A stretch of 5,726 nucleotides of DNA from Chloroflexota bacterium (lineage in GTDB: Bacteria; Chloroflexota; Limnocylindria; Limnocylindrales; CSP1-4), in the NCBI GenBank assembly GCA_003157175.1, contig PMIQ01000055.1, positions 13,303 to 19,028 of the forward strand, in the 5' to 3' direction. Positions 1 to 5,726 of the stretch are shown one piece after another (positions within the stretch are counted from its first letter, which is position 1; each line of letters opens with the position of its first letter). A program made the position numbers and the translations under genes. Under the pieces are notes generated by a model, which was not told where the DNA came from, did not search any database, and worked only from the letters and a program-made list of their open reading frames with translations.

Positions 1-714
<714 letters not shown>

Positions 715-786
715 CGCCACCTAGCTCCTCGCTCCTGTCCTCTCGGGATTTGCGGAACGGGTCGCCCGCTGGCGTCCGTCCGCGAG

Positions 787-942
787 TTAGCTCTCGGTTT
801 CTTCCGTCCGCGGCTTCCGCTTCGGCTTCCACACCTCTACGTTGGTCGGCGGCTCCAGCATCGGCTGGATCTTGGGGATCTTCGTGCCCGCGTCCTTGGG
901 CTTCTTCTTCTCTTGCCGGTGAGGGCGGTCTCGGCTCGCCAT
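787..942 (-). CDS. Small, strongly basic hypothetical protein (51 aa)
   Basis: Function unknown. The start is well supported: GGAGG stands 8 bases before ATG 942, better than any longer version of this frame, which would overlap the end of tgt. The 51-residue product has three parts. Residues 1-24 are lysine/arginine-rich (RDRPHRQEKKKPKD, later KIPK). The middle, about 27-37, has the proline-rich stretch MLEPPTNVEVW. The tail KPKRKPRTEETES switches from basic to acidic. No membrane segment, signal peptide, cysteine pair or enzyme motif is visible, and it is probably unstructured. The charge pattern would suit nucleic-acid or ribosome binding, but that is inference. It sits 40 bases after tgt and about 70 before recA on the same strand, so it is probably cotranscribed. 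I have an impression of similar short KKPK-rich proteins in Chloroflexota, which I cannot verify here. Confidence 0.72.
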   Translation of the reverse strand: MASRDRPHRQEKKKPKDAGTKIPKIQPMLEPPTNVEVWKPKRKPRTEETES

Positions 943-982
943 CGCGTGTGCCTCCGCGTTCGACAGGCTACTGGTGGGCTCT

Positions 983-2197
983 TCACTCCGGCTGCACTGG
1001 CAATGCACGCGCTCCTGACAGAGGGGCCGCGGCCCGGAGTCCGGGCAGCCGGTCGGGGAACGTGCCTGAGCGCAACGTGGAGCGGATTTCGGCCATGAAG
1101 TCTAGGGTGAAGGTCATGTTGTGACAAGTTGCCAGGCGATAGGCGAGGAGCTCCTCGGCGCGGAACAGATGCGCCAGATATGCGCGCGAGAAGTTGCGGC
1201 ACAGCAGGCAGCGGCAACCCTCCTGGACCGGCCGAGGGTCTTCCACGAACTGAGCGTTGCGCATGTTGAGGCGACCGCCCGGAACCCACAGCTGACCGTT
1301 GCGGGCGACTCGTGCCGGCAGAACGGAGTCGAACAGGTCGACGCCGCGGTGCACGGCCTCGAGCAGGTCAGCCGGCGAGCCCAGGCCCATCAGGTAGCGC
1401 GGCCGCGGATCGTCCTGCAGCAGGTCGACGGCCACGTCCAGCACCGCCTCGCGCTGGGCGGGTGTCTCATCGCCGGCCAGGCCGCCGATGCAGATGCCGT
1501 CGAACGGCAGGCTCGCCATGAAGCTCGTGGATTCGGCCCGAAGCTGCGGATCGAGGCCGCCCTGAACGATTCCGAAAAGGGCCTGGTCCGGGCGCGCATG
1601 GGCGGCCAGCGAGCGCTCGGCCCAGCGATGAGTGCGAGCGGTGGCCTCGGCCACGGCTTCTCGGGTCGAAGATGCGGGCGGCACCGGCTGGTCGAAGGCG
1701 ACGGCGATGTCGGCGCCGAGGGCCTCCTGGACGGCGATCGAATGCTCGGGTGTGAAGCGATGGTACGAGCCGTCGAGATGGCTCTGGAAGGTGACGCCGT
1801 CGTCGTCGATCTTGCGCAGCTCACCCATGGAGACGACCTGAAACCCGCCCGAGTCGGTGAGGAGCGGCCGGTCCCAGGCCATGAAGGTGTGCAGACCGCC
1901 CAGGCGGGCGATCCGCTCATGACCGGGGCGCAGGTAGAGGTGGTAGGTGTTGGCCAGGATGATGGTGGCGCCGACCTCGCGAAGATCGTCCGGCGAGAGC
2001 GCCTTGACCGTGGCGTTGGTGCCCACCGGCATGAACTGTGGCGTCTCGACGACCCCGTGGGGCAGCGTCAACCGGCCGACACGTCCCCGAGTGGACCCGT
2101 CCGCGGGCGGCGGCACTTCCACTTCGTAGCGAACCGTGGAGGCGCGTGAGGGCGGAGCGGACGTCGAGAGGTCCGCCTCCACCAAAGCGTCGGCCAT
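983..2197 (-). CDS. tgt: Queuine/preQ1 tRNA-guanine transglycosylase
   Basis: TGT swaps guanine-34 in the anticodon of GUN tRNAs (Tyr, His, Asn, Asp) for preQ1, the key step towards queuosine. The 404-aa product carries the TIM-barrel signature: NTYHLYLRPG (83-92), the active-site aspartate D115 in TDSGGFQ, GIVQGG (209-214), GGLAGDE (238-244), nucleophile D290 in LFDSVLPAR, and the zinc site CRCLLC (C328, C330, C333) with H359 in CHN. All catalytic and metal residues are present. The usual FDEC block reads FDQPVPP (168-174). E. coli TGT has 375 residues; the excess is about 20 poorly conserved residues at the N-terminus and a short Ala/Pro-rich tail. ATG 2197 overlaps the ruvB stop as TGATG and has no clear Shine-Dalgarno, so translation is probably coupled to ruvB. 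The ruvB-tgt neighbourhood resembles the ruvAB-queA-tgt cluster of Firmicutes, but queA is absent from this window. Confidence 0.97.
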   Translation of the reverse strand: MADALVEADLSTSAPPSRASTVRYEVEVPPPADGSTRGRVGRLTLPHGVVETPQFMPVGTNATVKALSPDDLREVGATIILANTYHLYLRPGHERIARLGGLHTFMAWDRPLLTDSGGFQVVSMGELRKIDDDGVTFQSHLDGSYHRFTPEHSIAVQEALGADIAVAFDQPVPPASSTREAVAEATARTHRWAERSLAAHARPDQALFGIVQGGLDPQLRAESTSFMASLPFDGICIGGLAGDETPAQREAVLDVAVDLLQDDPRPRYLMGLGSPADLLEAVHRGVDLFDSVLPARVARNGQLWVPGGRLNMRNAQFVEDPRPVQEGCRCLLCRNFSRAYLAHLFRAEELLAYRLATCHNMTFTLDFMAEIRSTLRSGTFPDRLPGLRAAAPLSGARALPVQPE

Positions 2198-3282
2198 CAG
2201 CCGGCTGGAGCGTCCGGGCCGACCGTGCCATCCCAGAGCGCGGGCTGGTCGGCATCGCCGCGGCGCGGGGGCGGCACGTCGTACCCAAGGCGCGCCAGGT
2301 GCTGCCGTGCGCTGTCCGTCGCGATGCGGCCCTGCGGCGTGCGATCGAGGAACCCCAACCGCAGAAGGAACGGCTCGTACACGTCCTCGACCGTCTCCGG
2401 CTCCTCCGCGAGAACGGCTGCCAGCGCCTGGACGCCCACAGGCCCGCTGCCGAACTTCTGGACGATCGCGGCCAGGAGTTTGCGGTCCGTCCCGTCCAGG
2501 CCCTCGTCGTCGATCTCGAGGGCGGCCAGCGCCTTATCCGCGGTCGCGGCGTCCACGCTGCCGTCTCCGTGGATCTGGGCGTAGTCGCGCACGCGGCGCA
2601 GAAGGCGATTTACGACGCGCGGCGTGCCGCGGCCCCGCCGGGCGATGGCCGTGGCTCCGTCCGAGCTCAGCTCCACGCCGAGCAGCCGGGCGGACCGCAC
2701 GACGATGGCAGTGAGATCCGCAAGATCGTAGAAGTCCAGCCGGTACGTAGCACCGAAGCGATCGCGCAACGGGCTGGAGATCCGGCCCGCCCGCGTCGTG
2801 GCGCCAACGATCGTGAAGGGCTTGAGACTCAGGCGCAGACTGCGCGCGGACGGCCCCTTGCCGATCATCACGTCGAGCGCGTAGTCCTCCATCGCCGGAT
2901 AGAGGATCTCCTCCACAGCGCGGTTGAGGCGGTGGATCTCGTCGATGAACAGAACGTCGCGCTCGTCGAGCGAGGTCAGGATGGCGGCCAGGTCCCCTGC
3001 CCGCTCGATCGCGGGGCCGCTGGCGTAGCGGATGTTCGCGCCCAGCTCGCGGGCGATGATCGTGGCCAGGGTCGTCTTGCCGAGTCCGGGCGGGCCGTGG
3101 AGAAGCACGTGGTCCGCCGCGTCCCCTCTCTGGCGGGCGGCGCCAAGCAGGATCGAAAGATTGGCCTTGAGCTCGCGCTGGCCGATGTATTCGTCCAGGG
3201 TCCGCGGCCGCAGCGTGCGATCGACGACGACGTCCGCCTCTTCCTGCACGTCCGGGGCCAGGATGCGCGAGATGTCAGTCAC
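2197..3282 (-). CDS. ruvB: Holliday junction branch migration helicase RuvB
   Basis: RuvB is the hexameric AAA+ motor that, with RuvA, pumps DNA through Holliday junctions. The 361-aa protein shows [12 protein letters not shown] (24-35), Walker [10 protein letters not shown] (63-71), Walker B LFIDEIH (111-117), sensor 1 GATTRAG (160-166), the arginine-finger segment PLRDRFG (171-177), sensor 2 [10 protein letters not shown] (219-228), and the C-terminal winged helix with [13 protein letters not shown] (282-294) and [18 protein letters not shown] (302-319). A tail of roughly 25 residues rich in Pro, Asp and Gly follows. The start is GTG 3282. The frame has a TGA 15 bases upstream of it and no other standard start between, and the N-terminus then matches the usual length. 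No clear Shine-Dalgarno precedes it. The gene is separated from ruvA by 228 bases that hold its own promoter and a LexA-type operator, so SOS induction is likely. It overlaps tgt by one base. Confidence 0.98.
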   Translation of the reverse strand: MTDISRILAPDVQEEADVVVDRTLRPRTLDEYIGQRELKANLSILLGAARQRGDAADHVLLHGPPGLGKTTLATIIARELGANIRYASGPAIERAGDLAAILTSLDERDVLFIDEIHRLNRAVEEILYPAMEDYALDVMIGKGPSARSLRLSLKPFTIVGATTRAGRISSPLRDRFGATYRLDFYDLADLTAIVVRSARLLGVELSSDGATAIARRGRGTPRVVNRLLRRVRDYAQIHGDGSVDAATADKALAALEIDDEGLDGTDRKLLAAIVQKFGSGPVGVQALAAVLAEEPETVEDVYEPFLLRLGFLDRTPQGRIATDSARQHLARLGYDVPPPRRGDADQPALWDGTVGPDAPAG

Positions 3283-3298
3283 GGGCGCAATCGCTCAT
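3275..3298 (-). CDS. Possible 7-codon leaderless upstream ORF overlapping the ruvB start
   Basis: An ATG at 3298 lies 6 bases downstream of the TATGAT hexamer, where transcription would be expected to begin. It opens a 7-codon frame (MSDCARD) ending in TGA at 3277-3275. The ruvB GTG (3282) lies inside this frame in a different register and has no convincing Shine-Dalgarno of its own. A ribosome that starts on the leaderless AUG and stops at this TGA would be 5 bases past the ruvB start, a layout compatible with termination-reinitiation. This rests only on geometry, and the short frame may be chance. A single-base sequencing error that hides the true ruvB start is another explanation. Confidence 0.3.
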   Translation of the reverse strand: MSDCARD

Positions 3299-3304
3299 GG
3301 ATGC

Positions 3305-3332
3305 ATCATAGCAGAGCGAACGGACGTTCTAA
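3305..3332 (-). promoter_or_regulatory. Predicted promoter of ruvB-tgt-orf51-recA
   Basis: On the minus strand TATGAT (3310-3305) matches the sigma-70-type -10 box at 5 of 6 positions. The best -35 candidate is the weak TTAGAA (3332-3327) with a 16-base spacer. The predicted start of transcription is near 3298, about 16 bases before the ruvB GTG. The LexA-type palindrome fills most of the spacer and touches the -35, the classic position for repression by blocking RNA polymerase. The -35 is poor and is a guess. Confidence 0.6.
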
Positions 3333-3378
3333 CAGGCGGCCGTCAGGGAAACCGACCATGAACCGACGAGTTCGCTCT
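3313..3378. repeat. 9-bp inverted repeat flanking the SOS region
   Basis: AGAGCGAAC (3313-3321) and its exact reverse complement GTTCGCTCT (3370-3378) are separated by 48 bases. The left arm contains one half-site of the LexA-type box. The right arm contains the GTTC of a second, imperfect palindrome, GAAC-N6-GTTC (3360-3373), whose spacing is two bases too long for a normal LexA box. It could be a decayed or auxiliary operator, or chance. Confidence 0.4.
3317..3330. promoter_or_regulatory. LexA-type SOS box (GAAC-N4-GTTC)
   Basis: The plus strand reads CGAACGGACGTTCT, with perfect half-sites GAAC (3318-3321) and GTTC (3326-3329) separated by four bases. This is the LexA/DinR operator core known from Bacillus, Actinobacteria and relatives (CGAACRNRYGTTYG), not the CTGT-N8-ACAG box of Gammaproteobacteria. 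It is the only exact GAAC-N4-GTTC I found in the window; with eight fixed bases, about 0.09 occurrences are expected by chance in this length at even base composition. It overlaps the predicted ruvB promoter, and the downstream genes (ruvB, recA) are textbook SOS genes. lexA itself is not in the window. Confidence 0.82.
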
Positions 3379-3380
3379 AT

Positions 3381-3396
3381 CCCGGCGAGTGCCGGG
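3381..3396. other. Perfect 6-bp GC hairpin in the ruvA-ruvB gap
   Basis: CCCGGC-GAGT-GCCGGG forms a perfect 6-bp stem with a 4-base loop. It lies about 115 bases past the ruvA stop and about 50 bases upstream of the ruvB SOS box. Neither strand has a T-run after the stem, so it is not a canonical intrinsic terminator, although GC-rich genomes often use such U-poor hairpins. It may help end the yebC-ruvC-ruvA transcript. Confidence 0.35.
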
Positions 3397-3425
3397 CCGG
3401 CTAAGCTCGGCCATCGACAAGGAGC

Positions 3426-3442
3426 GCGACCGAACTGGTCGC
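3426..3442. other. Perfect 6-bp hairpin downstream of ruvA
   Basis: GCGACC-GAACT-GGTCGC is a perfect 6-bp stem with a 5-base loop, about 70 bases past the ruvA stop. It lacks a following T-run on either strand. Together with the hairpin at 3381-3396 it makes a U-poor double hairpin between the two transcription units, a candidate weak terminator. The remainder of the 3283-3510 gap holds only the ruvB promoter and operator; I see no tRNA, small gene or mobile element there. Confidence 0.35.
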
Positions 3443-3510
3443 CACGTCACGTTTGGGTAGTGGCATCGAATCCAGGAACGCCAGCGTCCGGTCTCCGCAG
3501 TCTTGCGCAA

Positions 3511-4104
3511 CTACCCGCGGACCAGCGTTCGCAGCGCCGCCTTGACCCGATCCTCCAGCCCCGCGCCAACGGCGGAGTCCAGGAGCGCGTCGCGAGAGGC
3601 CTGGCGCGCCTCGCCGGCGGAGTAGCCGAGGGCCAGCAGCGCGGCCACGACATCGGACTCGCCGGCCGGTCCGCCGCCGGCAGCGGCATCGGCTGCAACT
3701 CCGGCCGCCGCCACCTTCTCCTTCAGTTCCAGAACGACGCGGGCCGCCAGCTTCTTGCCCACGCCGGGCACCGCGGTCAGGAGGGCCAGGTCGTCCGACA
3801 GGATCGCGAGCTGCAGGTCGCCCACAGGCCGCGATCCGATGATTCCGAGGGCCACTTTCGGACCCACACCGGTAACGGTCAGTAGCAGCCCGAAGAAGCC
3901 CAGCTCCTCCGGCGTGCGGAAGCCATAGAGGGCCTGGAGATCCTCGCGGATGACATGGTGGGTGAAGAGCTTCGTTCGGCCACCGACCGGGGTGGCGGCC
4001 AGCACGGACGGGGCGGCGAACACGCGGTAGCCAACGCCGCCGACTTCCAGGATGAGCGAATCGGCGAAGACCGCGCCGACCAGACCATCGAGCGAGGCGA
4101 TCAC
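3511..4104 (-). CDS. ruvA: Holliday junction DNA-binding protein RuvA
   Basis: RuvA tetramers clamp the four-way junction and load the RuvB rings. The 197-aa product has the three expected domains. The N-terminal OB fold (1 to about 63) includes the acidic-pin residues E54-D55 in IREDLQALYGF. The helix-hairpin-helix domain has VTGVGPKVALGI (77-88) and VPGVGKKLAARVVLELKEK (112-130). A flexible Ala/Gly linker (about 131-149) leads to the C-terminal domain III (150-197), which contacts RuvB and holds VVAALLALGYS (152-162). The length is close to the E. coli protein (203 aa). The start is GTG 4104, preceded by AGGAGAGGGG some 5-10 bases upstream, and lies 18 bases after the ruvC stop, so ruvC and ruvA are cotranscribed. 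Unlike most ruvAB operons, ruvB does not follow directly. Confidence 0.97.
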   Translation of the reverse strand: MIASLDGLVGAVFADSLILEVGGVGYRVFAAPSVLAATPVGGRTKLFTHHVIREDLQALYGFRTPEELGFFGLLLTVTGVGPKVALGIIGSRPVGDLQLAILSDDLALLTAVPGVGKKLAARVVLELKEKVAAAGVAADAAAGGGPAGESDVVAALLALGYSAGEARQASRDALLDSAVGAGLEDRVKAALRTLVRG

Positions 4105-4122
4105 CTTGGCCCCTCTCCTGGC

Positions 4123-4761
4123 CTACGAGGCGGTCTTGGGCTCGGGCAGCCGCGACGAATGCCCGTCCGCATCGAGGCCGAGCCGTTCGCGACGCAGGGC
4201 TTCGCGAACGGCCTTCTCGTAGGGGGTCATGCCGGTCGGCGCCGGCTTCAGGGCTGAGCGGTCCAACGCGCCGGTGGGGATGCGGCTGACCGATCGCTCG
4301 CGGTTGGCGACACAGATCGCGATCGCGAGGGCGTCGGCGGCGTCGTCCGGGGTCGGCATCTCGGCCAGGCCAAGGATGGCCTGGACCATGCGCCCGACCT
4401 GCTCTTTGCCGGCGCCACCGTGGCCGGCGGTGGCCACCTTCACCTCGTTGGGGGTGGCCTCGCGCACTTCCAGATTGTGTTGAGCGGCGACGAGCAGCAC
4501 AACTCCCCTGGCCTGCCCGACCGCGAAGGCCGTTTGCACGTTCTTGGTGAAGAACAACCGCTCGACGCCGACCATAGAGGGCGCGTGTAGCTCGATAAGG
4601 TCGGTCAGGGCGATATAGATCGACTCGAGGCGTTGGGGCAGGTCGAGGTCCGAAGGGGTCTTGATGACGCCGTAGTCGATTGCTCGGAGCCGTGGGCCGG
4701 TTCGCTCGATGACCCCGTACCCGAGCATCGCCGTCCCGGGATCTATTCCGAGGATGATCAC
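4123..4761 (-). CDS. ruvC: Holliday junction resolvase RuvC
   Basis: RuvC is the dimeric, Mg-dependent RNase H-fold nuclease that cuts Holliday junctions symmetrically. The four catalytic acids are recognisable: D7 in GIDPGT, E67 in GVERLFF, and D140 and D143 in DDAADALAIAIC. The block NEVKVATAGHGGAGKEQV (105-122) is the conserved DNA-contact region. At 212 residues it is about 40 longer than E. coli RuvC (173). The extra sequence is a C-terminal tail from roughly residue 158 that includes TPYEKAVREALRRERLG, a predicted charged helix of unknown role. The start GTG (4761) overlaps the yebC stop as GTGA, and no strong Shine-Dalgarno is visible, so translational coupling to yebC is likely. The yebC-ruvC-ruvA order is common in bacteria. 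Confidence 0.97.
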   Translation of the reverse strand: MIILGIDPGTAMLGYGVIERTGPRLRAIDYGVIKTPSDLDLPQRLESIYIALTDLIELHAPSMVGVERLFFTKNVQTAFAVGQARGVVLLVAAQHNLEVREATPNEVKVATAGHGGAGKEQVGRMVQAILGLAEMPTPDDAADALAIAICVANRERSVSRIPTGALDRSALKPAPTGMTPYEKAVREALRRERLGLDADGHSSRLPEPKTAS

Positions 4762-5504
4762 CCGCCGAACTCGGCGAGCAGCGCTTCGGGGATCTCGAAG
4801 TTGGCGGTCACGCGCTGCACGTCGTCCTGGTCTTCGAGCAACTCGACCAGCCGCAAGGCCTGGCGAGCCTTTCCCTCATCGAGCTCGACCGTGTTCTTGG
4901 GTGTCATCGCGAGCTCGGCCGACTCGATCTTGACCCCGGCGGCCTCGATCCCGCGGCGCACCGCCTCGAGCTCCGTCGGCCTGGTGTAGACCTCGACCTG
5001 CTCGCCCGACGAGTCGACGTCGTCGGCTCCGGCGTCGATGGCGATCAAGGTCAGCTCGTCGGCGTCGCCGCCCGGCGCCAGGCTGATGACGCCGCGCTGC
5101 TCGAACTGCCAGGCGACGCTGCCCGACCCGGCCAGCTGGCCCCCGGCCTTGGTCAGGATCGACCGAACCTCGGCCGCGGTCCGGTTGCGATTGTCGGTCG
5201 CCGTCTCGACGATGATCGCCACGCCGCCCGGGCCGTAGCCCTCATAGATGATCTCCTCGAACTGCTCGCCCTCGCCTCCGCCGGTGGCCTTCTCGATGGC
5301 GCGCTTGATCGTGTCGAGCGGCATGTTGAGGGCGCGGGCGCGCTCGACCGCCAGTCGGAGGCGGAAGTTGCCGTCCTGGTCACCCCCGCCGGCCCTCGCG
5401 GCAACGCTGATCTCGCGGCCCATCTTCGTAAAAACGGCACCGCGCTTGACGTCGTTCACGCCCTTCTGGCGCTTGATCTGAGACCACTTGGAATGTCCGG
5501 ACAT
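4758..5504 (-). CDS. yebC: YebC/PmpR (TACO1) family protein
   Basis: Members of this family were first described as DNA-binding regulators. More recent work on bacterial YebC and mitochondrial TACO1 points to a translation factor that relieves ribosome stalling at proline stretches. The 248-aa product has the usual length and motifs: GHSKWSQIKRQKG (3-15) with FTKMGREI (25-32), YEGYGPGGVAIIVE (87-100), ATDNRNRTAAEVRSIL (102-117), GGQLAGSGSVAWQFEQRG (121-138), and a C-terminal half with TPKNTVEL (201-208). The frame stays open upstream to the window edge, but MSGHSKW is the conserved family N-terminus, so ATG 5504 is chosen. No Shine-Dalgarno precedes it and a -10 box lies 7 bases away, so it is probably leaderless. 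It heads the yebC-ruvC-ruvA unit and overlaps ruvC by four bases. Confidence 0.97.
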   Translation of the reverse strand: MSGHSKWSQIKRQKGVNDVKRGAVFTKMGREISVAARAGGGDQDGNFRLRLAVERARALNMPLDTIKRAIEKATGGGEGEQFEEIIYEGYGPGGVAIIVETATDNRNRTAAEVRSILTKAGGQLAGSGSVAWQFEQRGVISLAPGGDADELTLIAIDAGADDVDSSGEQVEVYTRPTELEAVRRGIEAAGVKIESAELAMTPKNTVELDEGKARQALRLVELLEDQDDVQRVTANFEIPEALLAEFGG

Positions 5505-5511
5505 CGGGCGG

Positions 5512-5517
5512 AGTATA
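5512..5517 (-). promoter_or_regulatory. -10 box of a leaderless yebC promoter
   Basis: The minus strand reads TATACT, one mismatch from TATAAT, in an otherwise very GC-rich stretch, followed by 7 bases and then the yebC ATG. Transcription would start at or next to the A of the start codon. No convincing -35 is visible; the spacer region instead contains the GC palindromes GCCCGGGC (5520-5527) and CGGGGCCCCG (5527-5536). Confidence 0.6.
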
Positions 5518-5574
5518 GCGCCCGGGCGGGGCCCCGAGCCGTCCACGTCGGACGCCCGCCGCGGCCGTTCAGGT

Positions 5575-5591
5575 CGTGACGGACCGTCACG
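5575..5591. promoter_or_regulatory. Perfect 17-bp inverted repeat, candidate operator upstream of yebC
   Basis: CGTGACGG-A-CCGTCACG has 8-bp arms around a single central base. It lies about 60 bases upstream of the predicted yebC -10 box. A one-base loop cannot fold fully as RNA, so a binding site for a dimeric DNA-binding protein is the better reading. The protein is unknown and the site may serve a gene to the right instead. Confidence 0.4.
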
Positions 5592-5703
5592 TCGTCCTCG
5601 TCCGCCAGCACGCGCCCGGCTATCATGGCCTGACTGCGGCCGGCTCCCTCGTCGAGCCGCTTGTTTGATGCGATCTGACGCCACCAGAGGATCGATAGAG
5701 CAG

Positions 5704-5726
5704 ATGACAACCAAGAGTGTCGACCT
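5704..5726 (+). CDS. Possible start of a divergent gene (first 7 codons only)
   Basis: An ATG at 5704 opens a plus-strand frame (MTTKSVD...) that runs off the window. A weak purine-rich stretch (AGAGG at about 5696) precedes it at a poor distance. If real, it would be divergent from yebC, with the 17-bp inverted repeat between them. Too little is present to name it. The rest of 5505-5703 contains the yebC promoter, GC palindromes and no gene I can support. Confidence 0.2.

Noticed and set aside
745..770. GTTCCG half-site upstream of recA as a LexA box
   Set aside because: There is no matching GAAC four bases away on the left, so it is only a half-site.
943..1008. Longer version of the small protein starting at 1008
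   Set aside because: It would overlap the end of tgt. The ATG at 942 has a strong GGAGG at the right distance, so the 22 extra residues are not supported.
1121..2149. 342-codon plus-strand open frame
   Set aside because: It is the antisense shadow of tgt, which has all its catalytic and zinc residues on the other strand.
3503..3510. TTGCGCAA palindrome right after the ruvA stop
   Set aside because: An 8-bp palindrome is expected by chance often enough; no stem extension or T-run makes it a terminator.
2038..3885. 615-codon plus-strand open frame running across ruvB, the gap and part of ruvA
   Set aside because: It is antisense to two clearly recognised genes; in GC-rich DNA the codon bias of a real gene keeps opposing frames free of stops. 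Its translation shows no recognisable domain and is rich in Arg, Ala and Gln.
5456..5710. 84-codon minus-strand frame overlapping the yebC start
   Set aside because: It has good GC in third positions, but it overlaps the conserved start of yebC in another frame, has no clear ribosome-binding site and no recognisable motif.
5505..5714. 70-residue N-terminal extension of yebC from a TTG at 5714
   Set aside because: The frame is open, but the family starts at MSGHSKW. The extension is low-complexity Arg/Gly/Pro, and the -10 box and the 17-bp palindrome fall inside it.

Overview
The window is GC-rich and almost entirely coding on the minus strand. Reading along that strand (from high to low coordinate) the genes are yebC, ruvC, ruvA, a 228-bp gap, ruvB, tgt, a 51-residue basic small protein, and the first 238 codons of recA, which runs off the low-coordinate edge. 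The longest plus-strand open frames are antisense shadows of these genes. The organism is a high-GC bacterium with a Gram-positive-type LexA site. I lean towards Chloroflexota because of the leaderless-looking promoters, the gene order and the small basic protein, but this is an inference and Actinobacteriota is not excluded.

There appear to be two transcription units. The first, yebC-ruvC-ruvA (about 5504 down to 3511), is tightly packed: yebC and ruvC share a GTGA overlap, and ruvA begins 18 bases after ruvC with a good ribosome-binding site. Its likely promoter has a TATACT -10 box only 7 bases before the yebC ATG, so the mRNA is probably leaderless. The second, ruvB-tgt-orf51-recA (3282 down to beyond 1), is preceded by a -10 box TATGAT and a perfect GAAC-N4-GTTC palindrome (3318-3329), the LexA box of Gram-positive and related bacteria. 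ruvB and tgt share a TGATG stop/start overlap, and orf51 and recA follow within 40 and about 70 bases.

Functionally this is a homologous-recombination and DNA-repair cluster. RecA makes the strand-exchange filament, RuvAB migrates Holliday junctions and RuvC cuts them. Two RNA or translation genes ride along: tgt (queuosine tRNA modification) and yebC (translation factor or regulator). The most notable point is the wiring. The operator lies between ruvA and ruvB, so damage would induce ruvB, tgt, the small protein and perhaps recA from one SOS promoter, while ruvC and ruvA are expressed separately. I found no CRISPR array, insertion sequence, tRNA, rRNA or unknown multigene system. What is new here is regulatory architecture and one uncharacterised small protein.
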